The notes under the pieces: generated by a model | Told to the model about the DNA's origin: nothing | The model's database searches: none | Seen by the model: the letters and a program-made list of their open reading frames with translations, nothing else | Source: Betaproteobacteria bacterium | Lineage (GTDB): Bacteria; Pseudomonadota; Gammaproteobacteria; Burkholderiales; Burkholderiaceae_C | NCBI GenBank assembly: GCA_009928125.1 | Contig: RFVJ01000002.1 | Span: 1 to 56,613, forward strand | DNA length: 56,613 nucleotides | Direction: 5' to 3' | Translations under genes and position numbers: made by a program | Shown: piece by piece, positions 1-8,763 of the stretch | Numbering within the stretch: position 1 is the stretch's first letter | Layout of the letters: every line of letters starts with the position of its first letter

Positions 1-490
1 TTGCGGAGGTGCGACACGCGCTGAATCGGTGTTCAATGGTTTGACCCAATTGCTTGAAGCTGGCACGGCAAATTCAGAGGGGCTGCAAAGCCACGATTGG
101 ATCTTGGTCCATGATGCCGCAAGGTGTTTGATCACATCCGTAGAAATCAATCGCTTGATCGATGCTTGCATCGATGATGAGGTGGGCGGCTTGTTGGCAT
201 TGCCTTTGCCCGATACATTGAAATCGGCCGTCCATGGTCGTGTCAGTCAAACCTTGCCGCGTCAAGACAAATGGTTGGCCCAAACACCTCAAATGTTTCG
301 CGCAGGACAGTTGCATGCTGCACTGAAGGCCAAGCAAGCTGACCATTTTGAAGGCATCACCGACGAGGCCAGCGCCATGGAGATGGCTGGCTTTTCGCCC
401 AAGTTGGTGGTGGGCAGTCCACACAATTTCAAAGTCACTTATCCACCCGATTTCGCTTTGGCGGAAGATTTGCTAGGGAGCAGAACATGA
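1..490 (+). CDS. ispD: 2-C-methyl-D-erythritol 4-phosphate cytidylyltransferase, 5' end cut by window
   Basis: IspD transfers CMP from CTP to methylerythritol phosphate, the third step of the non-mevalonate isoprenoid pathway in the cytoplasm. The reading frame is open from the first bases of the window, where [13 protein letters not shown] matches the nucleotide-binding region, so the N-terminal part lies outside. Further on are VHDAARCL, the proline-rich [17 protein letters not shown] segment and the C-terminal [11 protein letters not shown], all typical of the family. About 162 codons are visible of a usual 230. The stop overlaps the ispF start as ATGA, so the two are translationally coupled, as is common for this pair in proteobacteria. 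Identification is secure; only the start is missing. Confidence 0.95.
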   Translation, partial: CGGATRAESVFNGLTQLLEAGTANSEGLQSHDWILVHDAARCLITSVEINRLIDACIDDEVGGLLALPLPDTLKSAVHGRVSQTLPRQDKWLAQTPQMFRAGQLHAALKAKQADHFEGITDEASAMEMAGFSPKLVVGSPHNFKVTYPPDFALAEDLLGSRT

Positions 491-966
491 CCATTCGAGT
501 TGGTGAAGGTTGGGACACGCATGCCTTGGTTGAAGGCCGTCCCTTGATGCTGGGCGGTGTTCAAATTCCGCACGACAAAGGGCTGTTGGGTCATTCCGAT
601 GCAGACGTTTTGTTGCATGCCATCACCGATGCATTGTTGGGCGCTGCGGGCTTAGGCGACATTGGCCAGCATTTTCCAGACACCGATGCCACCTACAAGG
701 GCGCCAATTCGGTGGTGTTGTTGAAAAAAGCCTACGACCATGTGAAGCAACTGGGCTGGCATTTGGGCAATGTCGATTGCACCATCATTGCCCAAGCACC
801 CAAGTTATCGCCACATCGCTCAGACATTCGATCTGCCATTGCCAAGGCATTGGGCGTACCCGAATCCCATGTCAATGTGAAAGCCAAAACGGCTGAAAAA
901 ATGGGGCCTGTGGGAGAGGGCCTCAGCATGGAGGCCAGGGCCGTGGTGTTGATTCACAAGCCATGA
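487..966 (+). CDS. ispF: 2-C-methyl-D-erythritol 2,4-cyclodiphosphate synthase
   Basis: IspF cyclises the CDP-methylerythritol 2-phosphate product into the 2,4-cyclodiphosphate and releases CMP. The 159-residue length is normal. The N-terminal GEGWDTHAL carries the Asp and His zinc ligands (family motif D-x-H), and [18 protein letters not shown] supplies the second metal site. [10 protein letters not shown] and the C-terminal [11 protein letters not shown] are also diagnostic. It overlaps ispD by 4 bases and is followed at once by a hairpin terminator, so ispD-ispF closes its transcript here. No anomaly was seen. Confidence 0.97.
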   Translation: MTIRVGEGWDTHALVEGRPLMLGGVQIPHDKGLLGHSDADVLLHAITDALLGAAGLGDIGQHFPDTDATYKGANSVVLLKKAYDHVKQLGWHLGNVDCTIIAQAPKLSPHRSDIRSAIAKALGVPESHVNVKAKTAEKMGPVGEGLSMEARAVVLIHKP

Positions 967-970
967 AGAA

Positions 971-995
971 AAATGCCACCTTCAAGGTGGCATTT
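971..995. terminator. bidirectional hairpin terminator between ispF and hbdH
   Basis: AATGCCACCTT pairs with AAGGTGGCATT across a one-base loop, with A-rich sequence on the left and T-rich sequence on the right. It lies in the 39-bp gap between two convergent genes and could serve both. Confidence 0.8.
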
Positions 996-1005
996 GTTTG
1001 AAAAC

Positions 1006-1776
1006 TCATTGAGCGGCCCAACCACCGTCCATGTTCCAGGCCACGCCGCGAATGTTGTTGCCGGCAGCGGAGCAGAAAAACACCGCCAATTCGCCCAACT
1101 CTTCAGGGGTGGTGAATTGCTTGGAGGGCTCTTTTTCACCCAACAACAATTCAGTGGCAGCTTGGTTGCTCAAGCCCAAAGCTTCGGCTTTGGCATCCAC
1201 TTGCTTTTGAACCAAAGGCGTCAACACCCAGCCAGGGCAAATGGCGTTACAAGTCACACCTGTGGTGGCGTTTTCCAGGGCTGTGACCTTGGTCAATCCC
1301 ACAATGCCGTGCTTGGCAGCCACATACGCCGATTTTTCGGCAGAGCCCACCAAACCGTGCACAGATGCCACATTGATGATGCGACCCCAGTTGGCTTTTT
1401 GCATGGCCGGCAAGACAGCACGCGATGCATGAAAGGCACTGGACAGATTGATGGCGATCACCGCATCCCATCGCTCGACGGGAAAGTTTTCAACGCGTGC
1501 CACGTGCTGAATGCCGGCGTTGTTGACCAAGATGTCTACACGGCCAAATTTTTCTTCTGCAAATTTCACCATGGCCTCGATTTCGGCGGGCTTGCTCATG
1601 TCGGCGCCGTGGTAGGCCACTTTGGCACCCAAAGCCGCAATGTCGGCCTCTGGGCCCGCATGATCGCCAAAACCATTTAAAACGATGTTGGCACCTTGTT
1701 TGGCCAAGGCTTTGGCAATGCCCAGGCCGATGCCACTGGTTGAGCCGGTTACGAGTGCGGTTTTGCCTTTCAGCAT
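1006..1776 (-). CDS. hbdH: 3-hydroxybutyrate dehydrogenase (SDR family)
   Basis: This NAD-dependent short-chain dehydrogenase probably interconverts D-3-hydroxybutyrate and acetoacetate when polyhydroxybutyrate is broken down. The start at MLKGKTALVTG follows GGAG in the upstream CGGAGAACTCC; the longer open frame upstream has no such support. The Rossmann motif TGSTSGIG is near residue 11, NNAG near 90, and the catalytic Ser-Tyr-Lys set is in NVASVHGLVG and SAYVAAKHG near residues 140-160. The Q-x-H/ELLL-EKQPSKQF-type substrate lid is visible as LLLGEKEPSKQF. Length of 256 residues fits the family (about 260). The lid motif separates it from generic SDRs. Presence of phaR at 16.4 kb supports polyhydroxybutyrate metabolism in this organism. 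Confidence 0.88.
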   Translation of the reverse strand: MLKGKTALVTGSTSGIGLGIAKALAKQGANIVLNGFGDHAGPEADIAALGAKVAYHGADMSKPAEIEAMVKFAEEKFGRVDILVNNAGIQHVARVENFPVERWDAVIAINLSSAFHASRAVLPAMQKANWGRIINVASVHGLVGSAEKSAYVAAKHGIVGLTKVTALENATTGVTCNAICPGWVLTPLVQKQVDAKAEALGLSNQAATELLLGEKEPSKQFTTPEELGELAVFFCSAAGNNIRGVAWNMDGGWAAQ

Positions 1777-1871
1777 GGAGTTCTCCGAATGATTTACGAT
1801 GTGCAAAAGTGAATTATGGCGCGACCAGGCCACGTGGGCCTGACAACGGCCAGTCAATCCAAAAAATTTGC

Positions 1872-2528
1872 ATGACTGAACCTGTTCTTGAGTATGTCAA
1901 TTGCCCTCATCCCGAGGGCATGCACCGCATGGCGTATTGGTCCTGGGGCCCCAGCTCGGCCCAGCACGTGGTGGTCTGCGTGCATGGACTGACACGCCAG
2001 GGACGCGATTTTGACCAACTGGCACAAGCCATGGTGGCGGCTGCCGCTGCATCGGGGTCAGCCCCAGTTAGGGTCATCTGCCCCGATGTGGTAGGGCGGG
2101 GCCAAAGTGACTGGTTGCCCGACCCCATGGGATATCAATTCCCCCAATATGCCAGCGACATGCGCGTGCTACTTCAAAGTTTGAACAGCCATCAACCCAT
2201 CGCACGCTTGGATTGGTTTGGCACCAGCATGGGTGGTGTGATTGGCATGTTGTTGGCTGTTCAAGAACTGCCAAGCCCCATCAGCCATTTGATTTTGAAC
2301 GACATTGGTCCGCCAGTTTCTTGGAAGTCCATTCAAAACATGCAAACCTATGTGGGTGAGGTGGGGCACTTTGCCTCTGTGCAAGAGGCTGCCGATGCCA
2401 TGTGGCTCATTTCCAAATCGTTTGGCCCGCACGAAGTGATCACTGTTGACGGTGTGGGGCATGCACCCAGCTTTGTGCATGCAGATCAAATCAGCTGGGT
2501 GTTGTCTTATTTGGGATGGCACACATGA
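1872..2528 (+). pseudogene. alpha/beta hydrolase with internal in-frame loss
   Basis: The start MTEPVLEYVNCPHPEGMHRM begins an alpha/beta hydrolase fold protein. The oxyanion-side HGLTRQGRDF and the nucleophile elbow GTSMGG (Ser near residue 118) are intact, and the catalytic His is in GVGHAPSFVH near residue 200. The protein has only 218 residues where relatives I know have about 280-300. After ISKSFGPH, relatives continue with a lid and the strand carrying the catalytic Asp; here the sequence jumps directly to EVITVDGVGHAP. About 70 residues, including the acid, seem to be lost in frame near position 2435. The stop overlaps the relA start as ATGA, so the two genes look co-transcribed. A functional enzyme is doubtful. 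The size of the loss is inferred from family memory. Confidence 0.65.
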
Positions 2529-4714
2529 GTTTGCCCGCGGATGACATCCTGATTCGAGCACGTGCATTTGCCGAACCATTTTTGTCGGGTGAAATTCTCG
2601 ACACGGGTGAAAATTTGCTCGTCCATGCCGATGCGGTCGTGGCCATTTTGGACAGCATGAACAGCGGTGACGATGTCAAGGCGGCGAGTTATTTGGTGTA
2701 CACCTGCCCGCATCTGAGTCGACCGCACGAAGTGATCGCCAAAACGTTCGGTGATGAGTTTGCGTCTCTTGCTGTTGAGACAACCAAATTGGTAGAAGTT
2801 CAGCGCCTGTCACGCTCTGCATCTTCGGCTGCCCAATTGCAAGTTGATCCGCGCGCGCAAACTGAAAATGTACGCAAGATGTTGCTAGCATTTAGCAAAG
2901 ATTTGCGCGTCATCATGTTGCGCTTGGCATCGCGTCTGCAAACGCTGCGCTACTTTGCCAGCAGCAAACAAGCGGTGCCGGCCAGTTTGGCCAAAGAGTC
3001 TTTGCAGGTCTTCGCGCCGCTCGCCAATCGATTGGGTATTTGGGAAATCAAATGGGAATTGGAAGATTTGTCATTCCGATTTTTAGAGCCCGATACCTAC
3101 AAGCAAATTGCCAAATTGCTTGATGAAAAGCGTGTGGAGCGCGAAAGCAACATGCAGCGTTTGCGGGAACAAGTGCAAACCGAATTGGCAGCGCAAAACA
3201 TCAAAGCCTCTGTGCAAGGCCGGCCCAAGCACATTTACAGCATTGTGAAAAAAATGCGCGGCAAGTCACTCGACTTTTCGCAAGTGTTTGACATCCGTGC
3301 CATGCGCATCATTGTGTCCAATGTGGCCGATTGCTATGAGGCGCTCAGCTGGGTGCATTCCAGCTTTTCTCCGATCACCTCCGAGTTTGACGATTACATT
3401 GCCAAGCCCAAGCCCAATGGGTACCAGTCATTGCACACCGTGGTACGTGATGACGCCGGTCGACCCATTGAAATTCAAATCCGCACCCAAGCCATGCACG
3501 ACCATGCTGAGCATGGTGTGGCGGCGCATTGGGCTTACAAAGAGGCGGGTGCCAAGGGTTATGTGGGGGTCAGCGCCAACAGCGATTACGACGCCAAAAT
3601 TGCAGTGTTGCGGCAGCTCTTGGCGTGGGAGCGCGAGATGTCGACAGAGGCTGCAGGGCCAGACGCATCTGCAGAAAAAACGGGTGCAGACCCATCTGCC
3701 GAAGAAACTGCGCTGTTTGACGATCGCATCTATGTGCTCACGCCCAACGCCGCCATTGTGGAGCTGCCCAAAGGTGCGACACCCATCGACTTTGCTTATA
3801 CCGTGCACACCAACTTGGGCCACAGATGCAGAGGTGCCAAAGCCGATGGCGTGATGATTCCTTTGAACACGCCCCTGCAAAATGGACAGACCGTGGAAAT
3901 CACCACCGTGAAGGAAGGCGGCCCTTCGCGGGATTGGATGAACACAGAGCTGGGTTTTTTGGTCAGTCACCGTGCGCGAGCCAAAGTCCGTGCTTGGTTC
4001 AATGCACAAATCACGCACGAGAACATTGCAAAGGGGCGTGAGGCTGTCGAGAAAATTTTGCAACGAGAAGGCAAGACGTCCATCAAGTTAGAAGACCTGG
4101 CTTCAGATTTGGGATTCAAATCGTCTGAGGCCTTGTTTGAAACGGTGGGCAAGGATGAGTTTTCCTTGCGCAACATCGAGGTCTTCTTGCGGCCGCCAGA
4201 ACCCGTGATGCAGCCCGATGATTTTGTGCTGCTCAAAAAATCTCGGGTGGTGCCTCCCAAATCTCAATCGGGTGTGCTGGTGGTGGGCGTCGATTCATTG
4301 CTGACCCAATTGTCCAAATGCTGCAGACCTGCACCGCCCGATGCCATCAGTGGTTTTGTCACGCGAGGCAAAGGCGTCAGCATTCACCGAAATGACTGCC
4401 GCAACTTTCAGTCCTTGTTGACGAAGCACAGCGAGCGGGTGATTGAGGTTCGTTGGGGCGTCCAAAAACCGGGTCAGACGCTGTTGTACCCTGTGGAAGT
4501 TTCTGTAGAGGCGACCGACCGTCAGGGCTTGCTTCGTGACATTTCGGAGGTCTTTGCCAAGGAAAAAATGAACGTCGTGGGCGTGCAGACCCAGTCGATC
4601 AAAGGGACGGCATGGATGACATTCACCGTCGAAGTGGCCGATGCATCCCTCTTGAAGCGGGTGATGCAAAGTGTGAAGTCAGTGTCTGGGGTGGGGCAGG
4701 TGAGACTTTTTTGA
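2525..4714 (+). CDS. relA: GTP pyrophosphokinase RelA, (p)ppGpp synthetase
   Basis: RelA makes (p)ppGpp on starved ribosomes during the stringent response. The N-terminal hydrolase-like domain is degenerate: the His-Asp pair of active hydrolases is replaced by SYLVYTCPHL near residue 55. The synthetase domain has GRPKHIYSI near residue 235 and EFDDYIAKPKPNGYQSLH near 286; the acidic ExDD motif marks RelA rather than bifunctional SpoT (RxKD). A TGS domain starts near residue 398 (DDRIYVLTPN) and an ACT domain fills the last 70 residues. I chose the ATG at 2525 because it forms ATGA with the upstream stop; an ATG at 2516 is also possible. Length of 729 residues is normal. Confidence 0.94.
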   Translation: MSLPADDILIRARAFAEPFLSGEILDTGENLLVHADAVVAILDSMNSGDDVKAASYLVYTCPHLSRPHEVIAKTFGDEFASLAVETTKLVEVQRLSRSASSAAQLQVDPRAQTENVRKMLLAFSKDLRVIMLRLASRLQTLRYFASSKQAVPASLAKESLQVFAPLANRLGIWEIKWELEDLSFRFLEPDTYKQIAKLLDEKRVERESNMQRLREQVQTELAAQNIKASVQGRPKHIYSIVKKMRGKSLDFSQVFDIRAMRIIVSNVADCYEALSWVHSSFSPITSEFDDYIAKPKPNGYQSLHTVVRDDAGRPIEIQIRTQAMHDHAEHGVAAHWAYKEAGAKGYVGVSANSDYDAKIAVLRQLLAWEREMSTEAAGPDASAEKTGADPSAEETALFDDRIYVLTPNAAIVELPKGATPIDFAYTVHTNLGHRCRGAKADGVMIPLNTPLQNGQTVEITTVKEGGPSRDWMNTELGFLVSHRARAKVRAWFNAQITHENIAKGREAVEKILQREGKTSIKLEDLASDLGFKSSEALFETVGKDEFSLRNIEVFLRPPEPVMQPDDFVLLKKSRVVPPKSQSGVLVVGVDSLLTQLSKCCRPAPPDAISGFVTRGKGVSIHRNDCRNFQSLLTKHSERVIEVRWGVQKPGQTLLYPVEVSVEATDRQGLLRDISEVFAKEKMNVVGVQTQSIKGTAWMTFTVEVADASLLKRVMQSVKSVSGVGQVRLF

Positions 4715-4738
4715 TGCTACAATGCGGGCTGAATTTGT

Positions 4739-4815
4739 AGGCGCGTAGCTCAGCTGGTTAGAGCACCACCTTGACATGGTGGGGGTCGTTGGTTCGAGTC
4801 CAATCGCGCCTACCA
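4739..4815 (+). tRNA. tRNA-Val (anticodon GAC)
   Basis: A full cloverleaf is visible. The acceptor stem is AGGCGCG with CGCGCCT, the D-arm is GCTCAGCTGGTTAGAGC, and the anticodon stem CCACC/GGTGG encloses TTGACAT with anticodon GAC. The T-arm carries GGTTCGAGTCC, and the 3' CCA is encoded. It starts 24 bases after relA, and TACAAT at 4718-4723 may be its -10 box. The accessory stretch begins just downstream, but I saw no duplicated 3' end that would mark an integration site. Confidence 0.96.
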
Positions 4816-4831
4816 ACATTCTCAAAACATC

Positions 4832-4864
4832 AAGCACCCAGTGTCAACTCGCGGTGCTTTTTTT
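4832..4864 (+). terminator. Rho-independent terminator after tRNA-Val
   Basis: AAGCACC pairs with GGTGCTT (4832-4859) and is followed by a run of T up to 4864. It ends the relA/tRNA-Val direction and abuts the convergent kelch gene. Confidence 0.75.
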
Positions 4865-6002
4865 ACACCCCATTCAAGGTAAACGCTTCGTGCACTGCAG
4901 ATTGCACGCTACCGCCCAATACTGCGCCACCGCCTGCCACATAAATCCAATCGCCAATGGCAACGGCCCCCACAGCATGGCGGGGGGTTGGCATGGCGGC
5001 GTGCGATTGCCATGTGTTGCTGACTGGATCGTAACTTTCCATTTGACCGAAAACGGTTTGTTGGCCAGGACGGTTGATGATGCCGCCTTCACCACCCATT
5101 GCGAAAAACCGATCGCGATAAATCACCAGACCATGTCCTGAACGTGCGGTTGGCAGTGGTGCCAGAAGTTCCCAAGTGTCCTTATCGGGAACATACACAT
5201 GGTGTAAATCCGTGTTGTACTCGAATGTATTGAAGCGCCCACCAATGACATGTATGCGCCCTTGGTAAGCCACACACCCCACATGATCGCGAGCACCAGG
5301 CAGAGCTTTTTTTCGGCTCCATTGATCGGTTTTTGGATCGTAGACTTCATGCCAGCCAACGCTGGCACGTTCTTCTGTGGGTGATGAAGCGCCACCAATC
5401 AGGTGCAGTTTGCCATTCAAGGCCACTGCGGCGGCTGCACCTCTTGGTCTGGGCAGGGGTGCTATGGAGCGCCACTTGTCCTGCGCTACTTCGTAGACAT
5501 AGGCATGGTTGTCTGGATTTCTATTTTGCTCAATGAAGCCGCCAAACGCATAGATGCGACCATCCAAAGAAGCAACAGCCACGTGGTTGGCGCCCCTTGG
5601 AAGCGGGGCTGCCAAATGCCATTGATCAGCTTGCGGTTCGTACACATGGTGATAGCCCCGGTCGACCCGTCCCTCACCATAGCCGCCTATCACATGCAGT
5701 CTGCCTGCCCACTCAGTGGCCCATGCCATTTCACTTCGAGGAATAGGCAAAGATGCACGTGGGATCCATCGTCCTGTGGGCCCTTTAGGCGCAGGGCTGT
5801 TGACAGAGCGTTGTGATTCTTGGTCGGCTGTGAGGTGGTGAGGGACGCCACCTTGAAGTTTGGCATAGGGCTCAGAAGAGGGGTCTGCTTTAGGCAGAGC
5901 AGGATGGTGCGTGCCGTGGTGATGGGCTGTTTGTGCCAGCACTGATTTGGCCATGAGCAAGGAGGATGCACCGAGCACCCACTTTCTTCTGTCAATCGTC
6001 AT
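4863..6002 (-). CDS. exported kelch-repeat protein with Tat-type signal
   Basis: The start MTIDRRKWVLGASSLLMAKS was chosen because AAGGAG lies 9-10 bases upstream. The twin arginine DRRKW followed by a hydrophobic stretch and Ala-Gln suggests export by the Tat route. A His-rich linker (AHHHGTHHPALP) follows. The rest is a kelch beta-propeller: six blades are recognisable by their Gly-Gly pairs (HVIGGYGEGR, YAFGGFIEQ, HLIGGASSP, HVIGGRFN, FAMGGEGG, YVAGGGAV), each with a Tyr and Trp at the usual spacing. Such propellers bind ligands or act as galactose-oxidase-like enzymes, but no copper site is evident and the substrate is unknown. Length is 379 residues. It is a single gene divergent from the monooxygenase at 6366. 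Confidence 0.8.
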   Translation of the reverse strand: MTIDRRKWVLGASSLLMAKSVLAQTAHHHGTHHPALPKADPSSEPYAKLQGGVPHHLTADQESQRSVNSPAPKGPTGRWIPRASLPIPRSEMAWATEWAGRLHVIGGYGEGRVDRGYHHVYEPQADQWHLAAPLPRGANHVAVASLDGRIYAFGGFIEQNRNPDNHAYVYEVAQDKWRSIAPLPRPRGAAAAVALNGKLHLIGGASSPTEERASVGWHEVYDPKTDQWSRKKALPGARDHVGCVAYQGRIHVIGGRFNTFEYNTDLHHVYVPDKDTWELLAPLPTARSGHGLVIYRDRFFAMGGEGGIINRPGQQTVFGQMESYDPVSNTWQSHAAMPTPRHAVGAVAIGDWIYVAGGGAVLGGSVQSAVHEAFTLNGV

Positions 6003-6365
6003 GCTTTGGATCTCCTTGTAAATGGACGTACATGCACACATTCCCTTGATTGTCTGATGTTCGAATCCGACAGCAAGTTGTGAAGATGATAGGGCAGTCA
6101 GTCAGTTTTTCAAGAGGGTGCGCATCGACCAGAGGCTAAGCAGGGGTCAATGCTGCGACATGGTAGCAATGCGTAAAACGTCATGGATCCCGTAAGTGAG
6201 GTACCTGTCAACTGGGCGAACACAATGACGGGAAGTACATTGCTGGGTTCATGCGTCATTGTGTGGGTGCTTGTAAAAGAATGGTGCGCTTAACTTGATA
6301 CACAAGTGCTTTGTTTTATGGTTAGATAAGCGATGTTTGCTGATTCTATTTGAGGTTCTACCTTC
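6003..6365. other. 363-bp intergenic region between divergent genes
   Basis: The region separates the kelch gene from the flavin monooxygenase and must hold both promoters. The last 100 bases before 6366 are AT-rich (for example TTGATACACAAGTGC near 6295). I saw no clear -35/-10 pair, operator palindrome, small gene or structured RNA. Confidence 0.4.
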
Positions 6366-7727
6366 ATGCCTATGTCCAAACACATCAAGCTCAATGCCTT
6401 CGACATGAACTGCGTCGGCCACATTCAACAGGGCCTTTGGACGCATCCGCGCGATCAGTCCACGCGCTACCTTGATTTGAATTACTGGACCGACTACGCC
6501 AAGCGTTTGGAAGCGGGCTTGTTTGATGGCATCTTCTTTGCCGATGTGGTGGGTGTGTACGATGTACTGGGCTCAAGCCCCGATGCCGCCGTCAAAGGTG
6601 CTGTGCAGGTGCCCGTGAACGATCCCATGATGCTCATTCCGGCCATGGCCAGTGTGACGGAACATTTGGGCTTTGGTGTGACGGCCAACCTCACGTACGA
6701 ATCGCCGTATTTGTTTTCTCGCCGCATGAGCACCTTGGACCATTTAACCAAGGGCCGCATTGGCTGGAACATCGTGACAGGTTATCTCGACAGTGCGGCA
6801 CGCGCAGCAGGACTTTCAGGGCAAACGGCCCACGACGATCGCTACGATTTGGCCGACGAGTATATGGCTTTGGTGTACCAGTTGTGGGAGGGCAGTTGGG
6901 AGGCGGGTGCTGTGTTGGCCGATCGACAACGTGGTGTGTATGCCGATGCTTCCAAAGTCCATTTGGTGCAGCACAAGGGTCCTCAGTACCAAGTGCAGGC
7001 CATGCATTTGGCTGAACCCTCGCCACAGCGAACACCTCTGTTGTACCAAGCAGGCTCTTCTCCGCGGGGATCTCGTTTTGCGGCCACGCATGCTGAGTGC
7101 GTGTTCTTAAATGGTCAAAGTATGCCGGGCGTTAAAACCATTGTGGAGGGCATACGAGGTCAGGCGGTGGCACAAGGTCGATTGGCCAGTGACATTCAAG
7201 TATGGATGGGTGCCACCATCATTACCGCAGCCACCGACAGCCAAGCGCAAGAGAAGTTTGAAGAATACAAACGTTATGCCAGCTCTGAAGGTGCTTTGGT
7301 GCATGCTGCGGCTTCCATGGGCATCGACTTTTCTAAGTACGACATTGACGAGCCCATCGAGACGGGCAAGAGCCAGGCCATTGTGTCTAATGTCGAGGCC
7401 ATGACGCGCGCTGCCGGCCCTCAGTGGACGCGCCGCAAGTTGTTGTCGCAAATGATTTTGGGTAGCCGCCAAGCACCGTGGGTAGGCTCTGCCGAGACCA
7501 TTGCAAATCAGATGATTGAGTGGTGTTTGCAAGCAGACATTGACGGCTTCAATTTGTCACGTACTGTAGTGCCCGAATGCTTTGACGATTTCATTGAATT
7601 GGTGGTGCCTAGGCTGCAAGAATTGGGCGCCTACAAAACCCAGTACACCCCTGGTACCTTTCGCAACAAATTGTTTGGACGCGACAAACTTCCTGCCACC
7701 CACATCGCAGCGAGCTTTCGCCGCTGA
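6366..7727 (+). CDS. LLM-class FMN-dependent monooxygenase, NtaA/SnaA/DszA/SoxA type
   Basis: The protein is a luciferase-like TIM-barrel monooxygenase that uses FMNH2 from a separate reductase. Supporting segments are FDGIFFADVVGVYDV (residues about 54-68), the family hallmark STLDHLTKGRIGWNIVTGYLDSAARAAGL near 120-150, and QAGSSPRGSRFAATHAECVF near 230. Length of 453 residues is typical. Relatives cleave nitrilotriacetate, EDTA, sulfonates or dibenzothiophene sulfone; the substrate here cannot be told. No flavin reductase gene lies beside it. A second in-frame ATG sits two codons in. The stop at 7725-7727 lies three bases before the first palindromic repeat element. Confidence 0.88.
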   Translation: MPMSKHIKLNAFDMNCVGHIQQGLWTHPRDQSTRYLDLNYWTDYAKRLEAGLFDGIFFADVVGVYDVLGSSPDAAVKGAVQVPVNDPMMLIPAMASVTEHLGFGVTANLTYESPYLFSRRMSTLDHLTKGRIGWNIVTGYLDSAARAAGLSGQTAHDDRYDLADEYMALVYQLWEGSWEAGAVLADRQRGVYADASKVHLVQHKGPQYQVQAMHLAEPSPQRTPLLYQAGSSPRGSRFAATHAECVFLNGQSMPGVKTIVEGIRGQAVAQGRLASDIQVWMGATIITAATDSQAQEKFEEYKRYASSEGALVHAAASMGIDFSKYDIDEPIETGKSQAIVSNVEAMTRAAGPQWTRRKLLSQMILGSRQAPWVGSAETIANQMIEWCLQADIDGFNLSRTVVPECFDDFIELVVPRLQELGAYKTQYTPGTFRNKLFGRDKLPATHIAASFRR

Positions 7728-7730
7728 AAA

Positions 7731-7883
7731 AATAATTGGGGTCAGATCAACATTAATTTCTAATCAGTGAGGGCAGAGACAGAGGGGAGCTGAACGATTT
7801 CTGGTACCCCAGTATGAGGAAGCCCCCCTCTGTCTCTGCCCTCACTGATTAACAAAATTAATGTTGATCTGACCCCAATTATT
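7731..7883. repeat. 153-bp palindromic element, copy 1 (conserved ends and apex, variable stem)
   Basis: The element is a long imperfect hairpin. The left end (7731-7766) starts AATAATTGGGGTCAGATCAA. Next come variable arm A (7767-7788, starting GTGAGGGCAGAGACAG), a central apex (7789-7823) with mini-hairpin CTGGTACCCCAG, and variable arm A' (7824-7845), which is complementary to A with one mismatch. The right end (7846-7883) finishes CTGACCCCAATTATT. The ends pair over about 35 bp with a 1-versus-3-nt internal loop. It lies between two convergent genes and could also terminate both. Copy 2 is at 13593-13745 and has exactly the same module lengths. No transposase is in the window. Confidence 0.9.
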
Positions 7884-7887
7884 TGAC

Positions 7888-8655
7888 TCAATCGGCGTAG
7901 CCGGGGTTGGTGCGATCTAGGATGCGCATGTTGGCTTCGAAGTAGAGTCGTTCGCGTTCACCGCGTGGATGGCGATCAGCGCCAGAGGGTGTCAGAACGC
8001 GTTGAATGACATCGTCGCTCAGGATGTTCAAAGCTTTGCCGGTGCTCATGGCCAAAACTTGCGTTTGGCAGGCTTTTTCAAGTTTGTACAGCCGGCGGTA
8101 GGCTTGCGCCACGGTGTCACCTAGGGTGACCACACCATGGTTTTTCATGAACAGCACCGTTTTGTCACCCATGAGTCGTGCCAAGCGTTCACCTTCTTCC
8201 AATGACGATGCGAGGCCCGTGTAGGTATCATCGTAGGCAATTCGGCCATGAAAGAATGCGGCAGTTTGGGTTGCGGGCAGCAAACGGTTGTCTTGCAGCA
8301 TGTTGAGCGCTGTGGCCCAGGGTTGATGCGTGTGCAGTACCACTTTGGCACCGGTGAGTCGGTGCAAGGGGGCATGAATGCTTTGTGCTGAAAGCTCAAC
8401 AACGCCCTGACCTTCAAGGGTTTGCCCCGCTTCATTGAAAATCATCATGTCGCTGGCTTTGGCTTCAGACCAGTGCAAACCAAAAGGCAATACAAAATAT
8501 TGATCCGTGCGTCCGGGCACACAAGCTGTGAAGTGATTGTCGATGCCTTCTTCAAAACCATCTAAAACAGCCATGCGCAGGGCGGCGGCCAAATGGATCT
8601 TGACTTGTTGAACGGCATCGATGTTGCTGGAGGTGTGAAGTGCGTGGACGGTCAT
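7888..8655 (-). CDS. class II aldolase/adducin family protein
   Basis: The protein belongs to the class II aldolase/adducin superfamily of zinc-dependent C-C lyases such as fuculose- and ribulose-phosphate aldolases. VVLHTHQPWATAL near residue 100 supplies two of the His ligands and KNHGVVTLGDTV near residue 165 the third. The N-terminal GFEEGIDNHFTACVPGR resembles the phosphate-binding loop region. Many such genes in this order are annotated only at family level, and this one cannot be given a substrate. I chose the ATG at 8655; the frame extends only four codons further, to a TTG. Length is 255 residues. It converges on the monooxygenase across palindromic copy 1. Confidence 0.85.
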   Translation of the reverse strand: MTVHALHTSSNIDAVQQVKIHLAAALRMAVLDGFEEGIDNHFTACVPGRTDQYFVLPFGLHWSEAKASDMMIFNEAGQTLEGQGVVELSAQSIHAPLHRLTGAKVVLHTHQPWATALNMLQDNRLLPATQTAAFFHGRIAYDDTYTGLASSLEEGERLARLMGDKTVLFMKNHGVVTLGDTVAQAYRRLYKLEKACQTQVLAMSTGKALNILSDDVIQRVLTPSGADRHPRGERERLYFEANMRILDRTNPGYAD

Positions 8656-8763
8656 GGTGAACTTCAAAATAGTTTGAACGATGCGCTAAGACTACGTCAA
8701 CTGTCCCAAAATTCAATCGGCATTACCCTAGTGTGAGGCACTTTCATGCGCATGCCCAGGCAC

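Noticed and set aside
973-1680. Long + strand open frame of 235 codons opposite hbdH
   Set aside because: It is antisense to a clear SDR gene, has no recognisable motif, and its open length follows from the codon bias of the real gene.
2650-2720. Loss of the HD motif in RelA as a mutation
   Set aside because: A degenerate hydrolase domain is normal for monofunctional RelA, and the ExDD synthetase motif agrees with that class.
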